From the NCBI RefSeq assembly GCF_937936435.1, contig NZ_CALDDG010000008.1, positions 1-57,269 of the forward strand: DNA of 57,269 nucleotides, written 5' to 3'. Source of the stretch: an uncultured Sulfuricurvum sp. Its GTDB lineage: Bacteria; Campylobacterota; Campylobacteria; Campylobacterales; Sulfurimonadaceae. Of this stretch, positions 33,155 through 42,523 are shown one piece after another (the stretch's first letter is position 1; every line of letters begins with the position of its first letter). The notes beneath the pieces are model-generated. The model did not search any database, had not been told where the DNA came from, and saw only the letters and a list, made by a program, of their open reading frames with translations. The position numbers were made by a program, and so were the translations under genes.

Positions 33155-33645
33155 GCCTGCAAATATACCAACGAATTGCCGATTTCGGCAAAAAACTGAC
33201 TCAACTCGATCATATCGATACCGCACTGCCCACAATATCCGAAGAAGCGAAAGCGATTGTCAATGCTGAACGGTGTTCCATATTTATCGTGGATCATGCC
33301 GGCAGCATGCTTTGGACGAAACTCAGTGACGGAGTCGGAAAAATCGCCATCGGCATCGATTCGGGAATCGTCGGTGACACCGTCAAAAATAAAAAAGCGC
33401 AATTGGTCAACGATCCTTATGAAGATAGCCGTTTTCTCGCCAAAATCGATGAGAAAAGCGGTTTTGTCACCCGTAATATTCTCGCCGTTCCGATTTTCAA
33501 CTCACGCCAAGAAGTCATCGGCGTCATTCAACTGCTAAATAAATATAATGGCGACTTTACCGAAAACGATGAAGGGATTATCAGCTTTTTTGCCAATTAC
33601 ATCAGCGGAACGCTGGAACTGGCTCTTTTAATGGAAAAAAAATAG
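33151..33645 (+). CDS. Stand-alone GAF domain protein (second of tandem pair)
   Basis: The 164-residue protein is a full-length paralogue of the preceding gene: AERCSIFIVD, MLWTKLSDG, DSGIVGDTVKNKKAQLVNDPYEDSRF, NILAVPIFNSRQEVIGVIQLLNK. The ATGA overlap suggests coupled translation and a heterodimer. Two isolated GAF proteins from a duplication, without kinase or cyclase nearby, would need to act on a partner elsewhere. It ends one base before the convergent asnB stop. Confidence 0.85.
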   Translation: MSLQIYQRIADFGKKLTQLDHIDTALPTISEEAKAIVNAERCSIFIVDHAGSMLWTKLSDGVGKIAIGIDSGIVGDTVKNKKAQLVNDPYEDSRFLAKIDEKSGFVTRNILAVPIFNSRQEVIGVIQLLNKYNGDFTENDEGIISFFANYISGTLELALLMEKK

Positions 33646-33646
33646 A

Positions 33647-35452
33647 CTAAAGCAATTCACGCTGTATCCAATGACTCAGCACGTATAATCCCCACACGTG
33701 TTGTTTGAATCGTCCCCGTCTTGCCAGTTCAAGATATTTTTCCACTATTTCGGGATAAAACATCCCGGTTTTATCGTTTACCTCGCGTATCAGATCGATC
33801 CGGCCCGAAGCGATCAGCCACTCCATATACGGGTTGGAAAACCCTTTTTTCTTTCGATCGATAATTTCATCGCTCAAATAGTTTCGGGCAATTTGTTTAA
33901 GGAGCGTCTTAGTCTCCCCCTCACCGATGCGGAGTATCGGGTCGACAGAGAGAATCGTTTCGGCCAGCCGATGATCCAGAAACGGAGTCCGCGCTTCTAT
34001 CGTATGCGCCATCGAAACGCGATCCAGCTTTGTCAGGAAATGTTCTCCGACAAAAAGTTTCAAATCGATCATGCTGTACCACATACTCGGATCCGAGTGG
34101 GCGCTTTGGACAAAGTTCTGACGGTATTTCTCCAAAAAACGGAGAGAATCGTTATCTCTAACATTGCGCCGAAATAATAGATTCTGCTGTAAATCGGTAA
34201 ATTTTTCTCCCGACGTGCGGAACAACAGCGTATCGTCGAAGACACGTTTGTACCATTCCCACTCCCGATTCATCGAAAAATGGGCATGAAAATATTTTTT
34301 CAGCCAGTTCTTATGGTGTAGCGATGCCGCTTTTTCGATGTCGAGATATTCAAAATACTGACGGTATCCCAAGAACAACTCATCACTCCCTTCTCCGCTT
34401 AAAACGACTTTGTGCCCCTCTTGCGCGATGCGCCCGAACAACAGATACAGCGGCAAAGCCGCCGGGTCGTTTAGCGGCTCGTCCATTTGGAACAACAGTT
34501 CATCCAGACGATTGTGAAACTCTTCCTTGGAAATAATCACTTCCGTATGTTCGAGTCCTATATAATCTGCCGTTGCTGCAGCGTTTTTTCGTTCATCGTA
34601 ATTATCGTATTCGTCGTACCCCAAGGTAAAAACAGGGAGTTTTTTCCCCTGACGCGAGGCGATGGCACAAATCATCGCGCTGTCCAAACCTCCCGAAAGC
34701 AATGCCGCTACAGAGGCATCGGTATCAAGTCGCATCTCAACCGCACGATGCAGCTGCGCTTCAATCCGGCGAATGGCCTCTTGTCGATCCGTTATTACGG
34801 ATGGCGTAGACGGCAAAGGAGTATAGTAACTATGTCTTGTAATCGCCCCCTTCTCATAACAAAGCCACTCGCCACTCTCAAGTTTTTCAATTCCCTGATA
34901 AAAAGTGTACGGCGGAGCAGGAGCCAAAAAGGATAAATAAGAGTGTAACGCCTCATCATTCATCCTCACAGTCGATAAAAACGGTTTGATCGCCTTGATC
35001 TCCGATGCAAAAACGAATGCATTTTTCCCTTCATGGTAGAATAAAGGTTTTTTCCCGAATCTGTCTCGAACCAGATAAAGTTTCTCTCCATCCAAAAGGG
35101 CAAAAGCAAACATCCCTTCGAATTGTTCGACACATGCTATCCCCCACTTTTCATATGCAGCCAGGATCACTTCGGTATCACCTGATGTCGTCCATTCGGA
35201 TAGATTTAACCGCTCTCGAATCTCTCGATAGTTGTATATCTCGCCGTTAAAACTGATCATTACCTTCCCGCGACGCATAGGCTGATGAGATCGCGGATGA
35301 GCATCGGTAATCGATAAACGCTGATGTGCCAGAAATACCCGTTCTTGTTCTACGATGCCGCAATGGTCCCGTCCGCGGTGAATTAACATACCTAACGCCT
35401 CACGGGCTTTAAGAGGAGAGTAATCACCGAGAATTCCGAATACACCGCACAC
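33647..35452 (-). CDS. asnB: Glutamine-hydrolysing asparagine synthase
   Basis: The start is GTG 35452, with AAAGGT upstream. This choice puts the catalytic Cys at position 2 (Met-CGVFGIL), as class II amidotransferases require after Met removal; the longer ATG start would bury it. The 601-residue protein has SFNGEIYNYREIRERL and TSGDTEVILAAYEKWG in the glutaminase half. The synthetase half has the PP-loop SGGLDSAMICAIA near residue 251, SGEGSDELFLGY and LTKLDRVSMAHTIEARTPFLDHRL. Copies near glycan loci sometimes amidate sugars, so a role beyond asparagine synthesis is possible. Confidence 0.9.
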   Translation of the reverse strand: MCGVFGILGDYSPLKAREALGMLIHRGRDHCGIVEQERVFLAHQRLSITDAHPRSHQPMRRGKVMISFNGEIYNYREIRERLNLSEWTTSGDTEVILAAYEKWGIACVEQFEGMFAFALLDGEKLYLVRDRFGKKPLFYHEGKNAFVFASEIKAIKPFLSTVRMNDEALHSYLSFLAPAPPYTFYQGIEKLESGEWLCYEKGAITRHSYYTPLPSTPSVITDRQEAIRRIEAQLHRAVEMRLDTDASVAALLSGGLDSAMICAIASRQGKKLPVFTLGYDEYDNYDERKNAAATADYIGLEHTEVIISKEEFHNRLDELLFQMDEPLNDPAALPLYLLFGRIAQEGHKVVLSGEGSDELFLGYRQYFEYLDIEKAASLHHKNWLKKYFHAHFSMNREWEWYKRVFDDTLLFRTSGEKFTDLQQNLLFRRNVRDNDSLRFLEKYRQNFVQSAHSDPSMWYSMIDLKLFVGEHFLTKLDRVSMAHTIEARTPFLDHRLAETILSVDPILRIGEGETKTLLKQIARNYLSDEIIDRKKKGFSNPYMEWLIASGRIDLIREVNDKTGMFYPEIVEKYLELARRGRFKQHVWGLYVLSHWIQRELL

Positions 35453-35472
35453 GTGAAACCTTTTTTTTCGCA

Positions 35473-35478
35473 ATTATA
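35473..35478 (-). promoter_or_regulatory. -10 box of asnB
   Basis: On the minus strand GCGTATAATTGCG has a perfect TATAAT, followed by TGCG. The GTG start is about 20 bases downstream. Confidence 0.5.
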
Positions 35479-35518
35479 CGCTATCATAACCTAACAAATA
35501 AGAGGAAGTAGCCGCCGC

Positions 35519-37147
35519 ATGTCTCCGATTTTCATCCAAGCTTTCGCTTCTTTGGGTCTTTTCATGTTCGGGATGCTTTATCTCGAAGACTCTCTTAAAA
35601 AAGCGGCAGGTTCTTCATTTAAGCGGTGGGTCAAAATCTCGACCGATACCAATGCAAAAGCTCTCACCACAGGAACAGTCGCGACTGCCGCATTGCAAAG
35701 TTCCTCTGTCGTCACGTTAATGGCACTCTCTCTGGTCGGAGCGGGGTTGATGAGTCTTCAAAGCTCCATCGGAGTCATCTTCGGTTCCAACATCGGGACG
35801 ACAGCCACAGGATGGATTATTGCTATCATCGGATTCAAATTTGATATCAAACTGATCGCCCTTTCCATGGTGGGATTCGGCGGTATCGGAAGCGTCCTCG
35901 CCGGAGAAGGGAGACTTCGGCATACCTTCGGAGGAATCACCGGATTCGGTTTGATTTTTTTAGGGCTCGAGGGCTTAAAAGAGAGTTTTTCGACTCTCTC
36001 GTCCACAGTTGATATCGAGTCCCTTCGCGGCTACAATGTGTTGGTTTTTCTCGGTGTCGGCTTGCTCCTGACCGCTATCATCCAAAGCAGCTCAGCATCG
36101 ATCGCAATTGCCCAAAGCGCTTTATATACTGGGATTTTAAATTTCGATCATGCGGCAGCATTTGTCATCGGAGCCAATGTCGGAACGACAGTAACAGCCA
36201 TTATCGGAGCGATCGGAGGTTCGAGTGACAAAAAACGGGCGGCATTGGCCCACATTTTGTTTAACGTAACTACCGGAATCATTGCTTTTGCCTTGCTTCA
36301 CCCCATGACATGGGGAGTCACCCACATCGGACTGCACCAAAGCGTCGAGGCCCTGGCTCTATTTCATACCGTCTTCAACATCATCGGTGTCGTTGTATGG
36401 TATCCGCTGATCACCCCGCTTTCGCAATGGCTTCTAAAGCGGTTCCACGTTGTCAAACCTTCCCCTACCCTGTATATTCACAACGTTTCTCAAACCATTC
36501 CCGCTCTGGCGCACGAAGCACTGCGCAAAGAGGTATATCATCTCGGACACGAAGTATGTTCATTTGCCGTTTCCGCCATCAATATCCCTCCCCAAGAGGG
36601 ACTTAAGCACCACGGTTCCATCTCGAAAATCCTGGAGGCGTATAAAGAACCTCTGGAACTCGCACCTTTGCACCTCTATCACGATCTGCAACTGTTACAA
36701 GGAGAGATACTCGACTATGCTTCGTCTCTTTCCCAAAAAATTCAGCTTCCCGCCGTTCGTGATGATTTTGACAAGACGCTTGCCATGGCGACCTACCTCA
36801 TCAGTGCATCCAAATATCTCAAAGACCTGCTTGACGACATCGGTATGCTCAACGAAACCGATACGCTGGAAATCGCCGCTTTTTACCATGAGTTTCGCTA
36901 CCAAATCCTGGCATTGAGCATGCATTACAACGATTGGCTCGACGGAGATGAAAATGCTCCGCAGGAACTCGAAGAGCTCTTTACAAAACTCGATACCAGT
37001 TACAAGAACAGCGTCGGCATCCTCAATGATATGATCACCGATTATAAAATTTCCAAACAAATGACTGCGATCTTCATGAATATCACCCACCTGACTCGAA
37101 ATTTTTCAAAAGCACTGTACAAAAGTATGAACGGGCAAAGAGATTAA
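35519..37147 (+). CDS. Na/Pi cotransporter family protein with PhoU-like tail
   Basis: The 542-residue protein has an N-terminal membrane half of two inverted repeats marked by the QSSS motifs: TAALQSSSVVTLMALSLVGAG near residue 58 and AIIQSSSASIAIAQS near 188. GSNIGTTATGW and GANVGTTVTAIIG accompany them. The C-terminal 180 residues are helical and PhoU-like. Family members import phosphate with sodium. The gene is divergent from asnB and has the site AGAGGAAG. Confidence 0.9.
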   Translation: MSPIFIQAFASLGLFMFGMLYLEDSLKKAAGSSFKRWVKISTDTNAKALTTGTVATAALQSSSVVTLMALSLVGAGLMSLQSSIGVIFGSNIGTTATGWIIAIIGFKFDIKLIALSMVGFGGIGSVLAGEGRLRHTFGGITGFGLIFLGLEGLKESFSTLSSTVDIESLRGYNVLVFLGVGLLLTAIIQSSSASIAIAQSALYTGILNFDHAAAFVIGANVGTTVTAIIGAIGGSSDKKRAALAHILFNVTTGIIAFALLHPMTWGVTHIGLHQSVEALALFHTVFNIIGVVVWYPLITPLSQWLLKRFHVVKPSPTLYIHNVSQTIPALAHEALRKEVYHLGHEVCSFAVSAINIPPQEGLKHHGSISKILEAYKEPLELAPLHLYHDLQLLQGEILDYASSLSQKIQLPAVRDDFDKTLAMATYLISASKYLKDLLDDIGMLNETDTLEIAAFYHEFRYQILALSMHYNDWLDGDENAPQELEELFTKLDTSYKNSVGILNDMITDYKISKQMTAIFMNITHLTRNFSKALYKSMNGQRD

Positions 37148-37200
37148 ATGAAATCTATCTTCTTAATTCAAACACATTGAAAGTATCTCTACGAGTACCC

Positions 37201-38505
37201 ATGCTAAAAAAACTCAGACATCTTAAAACCCATCCAGGATTTATGAAGTATTTCAAAAATACCTCATGGTTGTTTGGAGAAAAAATCCTCCGTATGATCG
37301 TAGGATTATTTGTCGGAGTCTGGGTAGCGCGGTATTTAGGACCAGAACAATTTGGTCTTTTTAGTTATGCCCAAAGCTTTGTCGGATTATTTGTTGTTAT
37401 AGCTACATTAGGGCTTGACAGTATCATTATACGAGAACTAGTGCATGATGAACGTCATAAAGATGCATTATTAGGAACTGCTTTTTGGCTAAAGTTAATC
37501 GGAGCTATTTTAGTTCTTATAACATTGGCTATTGCAGTGAACTTTACCTCAAATGACACCTATACTAATAGTCTTGTCTTTATCATCGCATCCGCCACAA
37601 TTTTTCAATGTTTCAACGTCATTGATTTTTATTATCAAGCTAAAGTACTGGGCAAATATATTGTTTACTCTAATGTCATCAGCCTCTTGGTCTCTTCGAT
37701 AGTCAAAATCGCTCTTATCCTCATTAAAGCACCGCTTATCGCCTTCGCTTGGGCAATTGCTTTTGATAGCATAGTTCTAGCGATGGGATATCTTTTCTTT
37801 TATCTCAAGAATCATTCGTTATTCACCATTCAGCACTTAACTTTTAATAAAAACATAGCTTTTAGCCTATTAAAAGATAGCTGGCCTCTGATTCTTAGCG
37901 GGATGGTTATCGCTGTCTATATGAGAATAGATCAAGTCATGATCAAAGAAATGTTGGGAAATGAAGCTGTCGGACAATATGCTGCGGCAGTGCGAATCAG
38001 TGAAGCATGGTATTTTGTCCCTATGGTAATTGCATCTTCAGTTTTTCCTGCAATTATAAATGCAAAAAAAATCAGTGAAGAGCTTTACTACGCGCGACTG
38101 CAACAGCTCTATAATTTTATGGTATGGTTATCCATTGCTATTGCCTTTCCTTTGACATTTTTATCTGATTGGATAATAAACCTTTTATATGGAGAACAAT
38201 ATAATCAAGCAGGAAGCGTGCTAATGATCCATATTTGGACTGGAGTATTTGTATTCTTAGGAGTTGCGAGTGGAAAGTGGTATGTTTCAGAAAATTTGCA
38301 AAAGTTAGCTTTCTCTCGCACTTTTTACGGTGTCATTGTTAATATACTTTTAAATATACTGATGATACCAAAGTTTGGTATCTATGGTGCTGCTATAGCA
38401 ACATTAATATCGCAGGCAGTAGCTTCTTATATTGCAGATTTGTTTTCGAAAAAAACAAGAAATAACTTTATTATGAAAACGAAATCATTGCTACTTGTAA
38501 CTTAG
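37201..38505 (+). CDS. Wzx-type polysaccharide flippase
   Basis: The ATG at 37201 is preferred over a TTG at 37177, which lacks a ribosome-binding site; this gives 434 residues. About 12 to 14 membrane spans are visible. The N-terminal pattern FKNTSWLFGEKILRMIVG with GVWVARYLGPEQFGLFSYAQSF is typical of RfbX/Wzx flippases. It would turn an undecaprenyl-linked glycan to the periplasmic side. It is the first gene of the glycan locus and 53 bases past the transporter gene; no clear promoter was seen in that gap. Confidence 0.88.
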   Translation: MLKKLRHLKTHPGFMKYFKNTSWLFGEKILRMIVGLFVGVWVARYLGPEQFGLFSYAQSFVGLFVVIATLGLDSIIIRELVHDERHKDALLGTAFWLKLIGAILVLITLAIAVNFTSNDTYTNSLVFIIASATIFQCFNVIDFYYQAKVLGKYIVYSNVISLLVSSIVKIALILIKAPLIAFAWAIAFDSIVLAMGYLFFYLKNHSLFTIQHLTFNKNIAFSLLKDSWPLILSGMVIAVYMRIDQVMIKEMLGNEAVGQYAAAVRISEAWYFVPMVIASSVFPAIINAKKISEELYYARLQQLYNFMVWLSIAIAFPLTFLSDWIINLLYGEQYNQAGSVLMIHIWTGVFVFLGVASGKWYVSENLQKLAFSRTFYGVIVNILLNILMIPKFGIYGAAIATLISQAVASYIADLFSKKTRNNFIMKTKSLLLVT

Positions 38506-38512
38506 GAAAAAG

Positions 38513-39163
38513 ATGCTAAATATATCCAAAAACATGATGCAACTTATATGTCATCCAAAGCTCTTAAAAACACTTTTATCCATGAATTCAAATGGATATT
38601 TGAAAAACATAGGTTGGATTAATTCGTATAATGAAATGATGCCTTTAGATAATGAAGGCAACCCTTTACCTTGGGTAACATATCCTTTCATCGATTTTAT
38701 AGAACCAAGACTAAATAATTCCATGAACATCTTTGAGTATGGCTCTGGGAATTCCACCCTTTGGTATTCCAAAAGAGTAAAGTCAGTAACTTCTGTTGAA
38801 CATGAGCTAAACTGGTATGATAAAATTAAAAATAATTTACCCGCAAACGTATCTATTCACTACAGCAATTTAGTTTATGGAAAAGAATATTGCCAATACG
38901 CAAAATATTTAAATAGAAAATTTGATCTTATTATTGTTGATGGCAGAGACAGGGTTAACTGTATTAAAAACTCCATAGAATGTTTAACTCTAAACGGAGC
39001 AATTATTTTAGATGATTCTGAACGCTTAAATTATCAAGAAGGTATACAATATCTTCAAAATAATGGATTTAAAAAAATTGATTTTTGGGGTATATCACCC
39101 GGTCTCTTTTATAAAAAGAACACCACAGTTTTTTACAGAAATAATAACTGTCTAGGTATATAA
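38513..39163 (+). CDS. Class I SAM-dependent methyltransferase-like protein
   Basis: The 216-residue protein has an AdoMet-binding-like motif NIFEYGSGNSTLWYSKR around residues 72-88, then VTSVEHELNWYDKI and FDLIIVDGRDRVNC, and IILDDSERLNY. This is the order of a Rossmann methyltransferase with the substrate Asp (DGRDR). The target is probably a sugar or lipid-linked glycan, by context. The gene is strongly AT-rich compared with the core genes of the window. Confidence 0.65.
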   Translation: MLNISKNMMQLICHPKLLKTLLSMNSNGYLKNIGWINSYNEMMPLDNEGNPLPWVTYPFIDFIEPRLNNSMNIFEYGSGNSTLWYSKRVKSVTSVEHELNWYDKIKNNLPANVSIHYSNLVYGKEYCQYAKYLNRKFDLIIVDGRDRVNCIKNSIECLTLNGAIILDDSERLNYQEGIQYLQNNGFKKIDFWGISPGLFYKKNTTVFYRNNNCLGI

Positions 39164-39166
39164 CTG

Positions 39167-40069
39167 ATGTATTTGGCTCCTATTGTTCTTTTTGTCTATA
39201 ACCGCCCCTGGCACACACAGCAAACGATCGAAGCATTACAAAAAAATGACTTTGCATCCGAAAGCGAACTTTTTATTTTTTCAGACGCAGCAAAAGATGA
39301 ACGATCATTTAAAAAAGTAAAAGAAGTACGAAATTACATTAAAAGAATCGATGGTTTTAAAAAAATCACTATCATAGAACGTGAAACGAACTGGGGGTTG
39401 GCTAATTCAATCATCGATGGTGTTACTAAAATTGTTAACGAATACGGAAAAATTATTGTCCTGGAAGATGATTTAGTGACAGGCCCCTATTTTTTAAAGT
39501 TTATGAATGAAGCACTATGCTTTTATCAAAATGAAGAAAAAGTTATGCACATTACAGGATATAGCTATCCAGTCAACACCGAAGAATTAGATGATACTTT
39601 TTTTATAAAACCTGCAAGCTGTTGGTCTTGGGCAACTTGGGATAGAGCTTGGAAGTACTATAAGAAAGATACTAATTTTTGCATTGAAAAGTTCACTAAA
39701 AAGATGATTTATGATTTTAATCTCAATGATGCATATAAATACTTTGATCAAATTGTCAAGAACAAACAAGGCAAAATAAATACTTGGGCTATATTCTGGT
39801 ATGCCAGTATATATCTAAGAAATGGTTTGTCACTACATCCCAAAAAGTCTTATGTGCAAAATATTGGACACGATGGAGAAGGAATCCATTGTGGAAAATC
39901 AAGCGTATTTAATGTTGAATTAATACAAGAACCAAAACTAAATTTTACAACCGTAATTACTGAAGATATCAACGCTAGAAAAGCACATGAAAAATATTTT
40001 AACTCTATAAAAATTTCATTTTACAAACAAATAATGAACAAATTAAAAAGGATTTTAAATTTATCATGA
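39167..40069 (+). CDS. GT-A-fold glycosyltransferase
   Basis: The 300-residue protein begins LAPIVLFVYNRPWHTQQTIEAL and has a DxD-like site in IIVLEDDLVTGPYFLKFMN around residue 105. KPASCWSWATWDRAW follows, a pattern of sugar transferases in polysaccharide loci (GT2-like). No membrane span is present. It is followed by a methyltransferase with a 4-base overlap. The sugar is unknown. The coding sequence is AT-rich. Confidence 0.75.
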   Translation: MYLAPIVLFVYNRPWHTQQTIEALQKNDFASESELFIFSDAAKDERSFKKVKEVRNYIKRIDGFKKITIIERETNWGLANSIIDGVTKIVNEYGKIIVLEDDLVTGPYFLKFMNEALCFYQNEEKVMHITGYSYPVNTEELDDTFFIKPASCWSWATWDRAWKYYKKDTNFCIEKFTKKMIYDFNLNDAYKYFDQIVKNKQGKINTWAIFWYASIYLRNGLSLHPKKSYVQNIGHDGEGIHCGKSSVFNVELIQEPKLNFTTVITEDINARKAHEKYFNSIKISFYKQIMNKLKRILNLS

Positions 40070-40737
40070 AAAAATTCTTCGAACGATTTATTAAACAGCC
40101 AAAGTGGCACAATCTTCGTTCCACCACACCCATATCAGAGGTATTTGCTTTAGACAGAGGTACGCCTATAGACAGGATCTATATTGAACATTTTTTAGAA
40201 TCGAATAAAGACTGTATTAAAGGTACTTTATGTGAAATAGGAGAAAATAGCTATAGTAAAAAATACGCAATCGGTACTGCATCCTTTGAAATCCTTCATT
40301 TTACAAATGACAACAAAAATGCAACTATTATAGGGGATTTAACCGACTTATTAACGTTGCCAGAGAATAAAATTGACTGTTTTATTCTGACACAAACATT
40401 GAATTTTATTTATGATTTCAAATCTGCAATCCATGGACTCCATTATATGCTATCTTCAGGGGGCACAGCCTTGGTAACTGTTTCGGGGATTTCTCAAATT
40501 AGCCGATATGATATGGATAGATGGGGTGACTACTGGCGTTTTACTGATTTATCTATCAAAAAAGCATTTATAGAAGTATTTGGAGAGAACAATGTGGAAG
40601 TTGAAACATATGGAAATGTGCTATCGAGCATAGCCTTTTTAGAGGGAATCAGTGCAGAAGAATTGACGACTGAAGAACTTTTTTATAAAGATCAAAATTA
40701 CCAAATAATCATTACACTTAGAGCTAAAAAACAATGA
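40066..40737 (+). CDS. SAM methyltransferase-like protein
   Basis: The 223-residue protein resembles Methyltransf_11-type enzymes: GTLCEIGENSYSKK in place of the usual glycine-rich loop, IDCFILTQTLNFIYDFKSAI, and LHYMLSSGGTALVTVSGIS. The later DRWGDYWRFTDLSIKKAF is common in such proteins from glycan loci. The first motif is degenerate (GEN instead of GxG), so binding of AdoMet is likely but not certain. It overlaps both neighbours by 4 bases. Confidence 0.65.
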   Translation: MKKFFERFIKQPKWHNLRSTTPISEVFALDRGTPIDRIYIEHFLESNKDCIKGTLCEIGENSYSKKYAIGTASFEILHFTNDNKNATIIGDLTDLLTLPENKIDCFILTQTLNFIYDFKSAIHGLHYMLSSGGTALVTVSGISQISRYDMDRWGDYWRFTDLSIKKAFIEVFGENNVEVETYGNVLSSIAFLEGISAEELTTEELFYKDQNYQIIITLRAKKQ

Positions 40738-41543
40738 AATCACTCCTAAAAAATATACTCAGACCACTGTACTATTATGTTAAAAGTAAACAGCAAAGAG
40801 AGTTTTACCGCTTGTTAGATACTTTTGGATATTCCCAACGATTCATCATGACTAAAAATGTCCACTTTTTGAACTATACTTTTAACATACCTGATGGGGC
40901 AAGCTTTATAGGGCAATTTAAAGAGATATTTGTGGATGAGATTTATAAATTTGAAACTAAAAACACAATCCCTGTGATCTTTGATTGCGGCTCCAATATT
41001 GGAACAAGTTTACTGTATTTTAGAGAAAATCATCCAAATGCGAAGATCATTGGTTTTGAAGCAGATGATACGATTGCAACACTAAGTATTGAAAATTTGA
41101 AAAAAAACAACATAACAGATATTACTGTTATTAGCAGCGCCGTTTGGATCGACAACAAAGGAATAGAATTTTCAACAGAAGGTGCCGATGGCGGTTCTAT
41201 CAAGGGCGAACACAATTTAAAAAAAGTCCCATCCATACGCCTTAAAGATTTCCTTCTTATGGAAACATCTATCGATTTTCTGAAGATGGATATCGAAGGT
41301 GCTGAATATGAAGTGATACAAGATTGTGCCGATGCACTCTCTCATGTTGAAAACATTTTTATTGAATACCACTCATGGAACCATTCTATACAAACACTTG
41401 GTGATATCCTACATATACTTGAAAAAAATGGGTTTAGATATTACATAGAAGATATCAGCAAACGCAAACACCCCTTGATAAATAAAAACATTTCGAGTCC
41501 AATGGATTTACAACTCAATATTTTCGGATACAAAACTAGATGA
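40734..41543 (+). CDS. FkbM-family methyltransferase
   Basis: The 269-residue protein has the FkbM signature: IPVIFDCGSNIGTSLLYF (AdoMet loop, near residue 84), AKIIGFEADD, and TSIDFLKMDIEGAEYEVIQ around 180-198. FNIFGYKT-like motifs close the domain. FkbM enzymes O-methylate sugars and other small molecules, so a methylated sugar in the glycan is likely. It sits in the AT-rich block with 4-base overlaps on both sides. Confidence 0.85.
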   Translation: MKSLLKNILRPLYYYVKSKQQREFYRLLDTFGYSQRFIMTKNVHFLNYTFNIPDGASFIGQFKEIFVDEIYKFETKNTIPVIFDCGSNIGTSLLYFRENHPNAKIIGFEADDTIATLSIENLKKNNITDITVISSAVWIDNKGIEFSTEGADGGSIKGEHNLKKVPSIRLKDFLLMETSIDFLKMDIEGAEYEVIQDCADALSHVENIFIEYHSWNHSIQTLGDILHILEKNGFRYYIEDISKRKHPLINKNISSPMDLQLNIFGYKTR

Positions 41544-42523
41544 CATCTTATCTGATAGATCGATTATCAAAGCTACAATATGTCAATAACTACTTTTCTG
41601 GGATTGCAACCATCTTTATGCTTCATAGAGTTTCTGCTTTCGAAAAAAATAAACTTCCCCCTAATGAAAACATGAAAGTATCCTCTGAATTTTTAGAAAA
41701 ATTCATCACCGATCTAAAATCACAAGGATATGAGTTTATTTCGCTTGATATTTTGCATGAAATATTACAAAAAGGTAAAGATGTCGAAAAGCAAATCGTT
41801 TTTACTCTTGATGATGGATATCTTGATAATTACACACATGCTTATCCAATTTTTAAAAAACACAATGTCCCATTTACAATATATATAACTACTTCATTTC
41901 CCGAAAAATCTGCCATTCTTTGGTGGTATATATTGGAAGATTTGATAGTGGAAAACAAAGAAATACTATTATCAAATGGTGAAAAATACAGTTGCAAAAC
42001 CTATGAAGATAAAATAAAAACATTTATGGCAATCAGAGAAAAAATTATCACTTTTAGCCAAACCCATTTTTTGGCTCAACTGAATGAACTCTTTTTAGAT
42101 TATAAAATTGATTGGTTTTCTAAAAATAAGGAACTTTGTTTAAATTGGGAACACATAATCGAACTTTCAAAAGATGAGCTTTGTACAATAGCTGGGCATA
42201 CTAAAAATCATTACAGTTTAAATCAACTCTCCATAGATGAAATAAAATTTGAAATCATTGGAGCCAATCGAATGATAGAAGAAAAAATTGGCACAAAAAT
42301 AGAACATTTTGCATATCCCTTTGGAAGCAAAAGGGAGATAAACCGAAGAGAATTCAACTTAGTTAAAAGCTTAGGGTTTAAAACTACAACTACAACAAGA
42401 ACAGGTAACATTTATTTTGAGCATAAAAACCATCTTGAATGTCTGCCAAGAATTATGCTAACTGAAAATTTTGATATTAGAAATATTGGACGAATAAGAA
42501 AAACAAGAGTCGTGACAATATGA
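41540..42523 (+). CDS. Polysaccharide deacetylase family protein
   Basis: The 327-residue protein carries the NodB-homology core: IVFTLDDGYLDNYTHAYPIF with the catalytic Asp and metal Asp near residue 90, IAGHTKNHYSLNQLS with the His-x(4)-His pair, and IEHFAYPFGSKREI. These are the three metal and catalytic motifs of CE4 deacetylases. There is no signal peptide, so it should act in the cytoplasm, possibly on a lipid-linked or nucleotide sugar. The gene is AT-rich. Confidence 0.85.
   Translation: MTSYLIDRLSKLQYVNNYFSGIATIFMLHRVSAFEKNKLPPNENMKVSSEFLEKFITDLKSQGYEFISLDILHEILQKGKDVEKQIVFTLDDGYLDNYTHAYPIFKKHNVPFTIYITTSFPEKSAILWWYILEDLIVENKEILLSNGEKYSCKTYEDKIKTFMAIREKIITFSQTHFLAQLNELFLDYKIDWFSKNKELCLNWEHIIELSKDELCTIAGHTKNHYSLNQLSIDEIKFEIIGANRMIEEKIGTKIEHFAYPFGSKREINRREFNLVKSLGFKTTTTTRTGNIYFEHKNHLECLPRIMLTENFDIRNIGRIRKTRVVTI

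Noticed and set aside
37148..37200. A promoter or 5' junction element before the glycan locus
   Set aside because: No -10/-35 pair, direct repeat or integrase-type attachment site could be identified in the 53-base gap.
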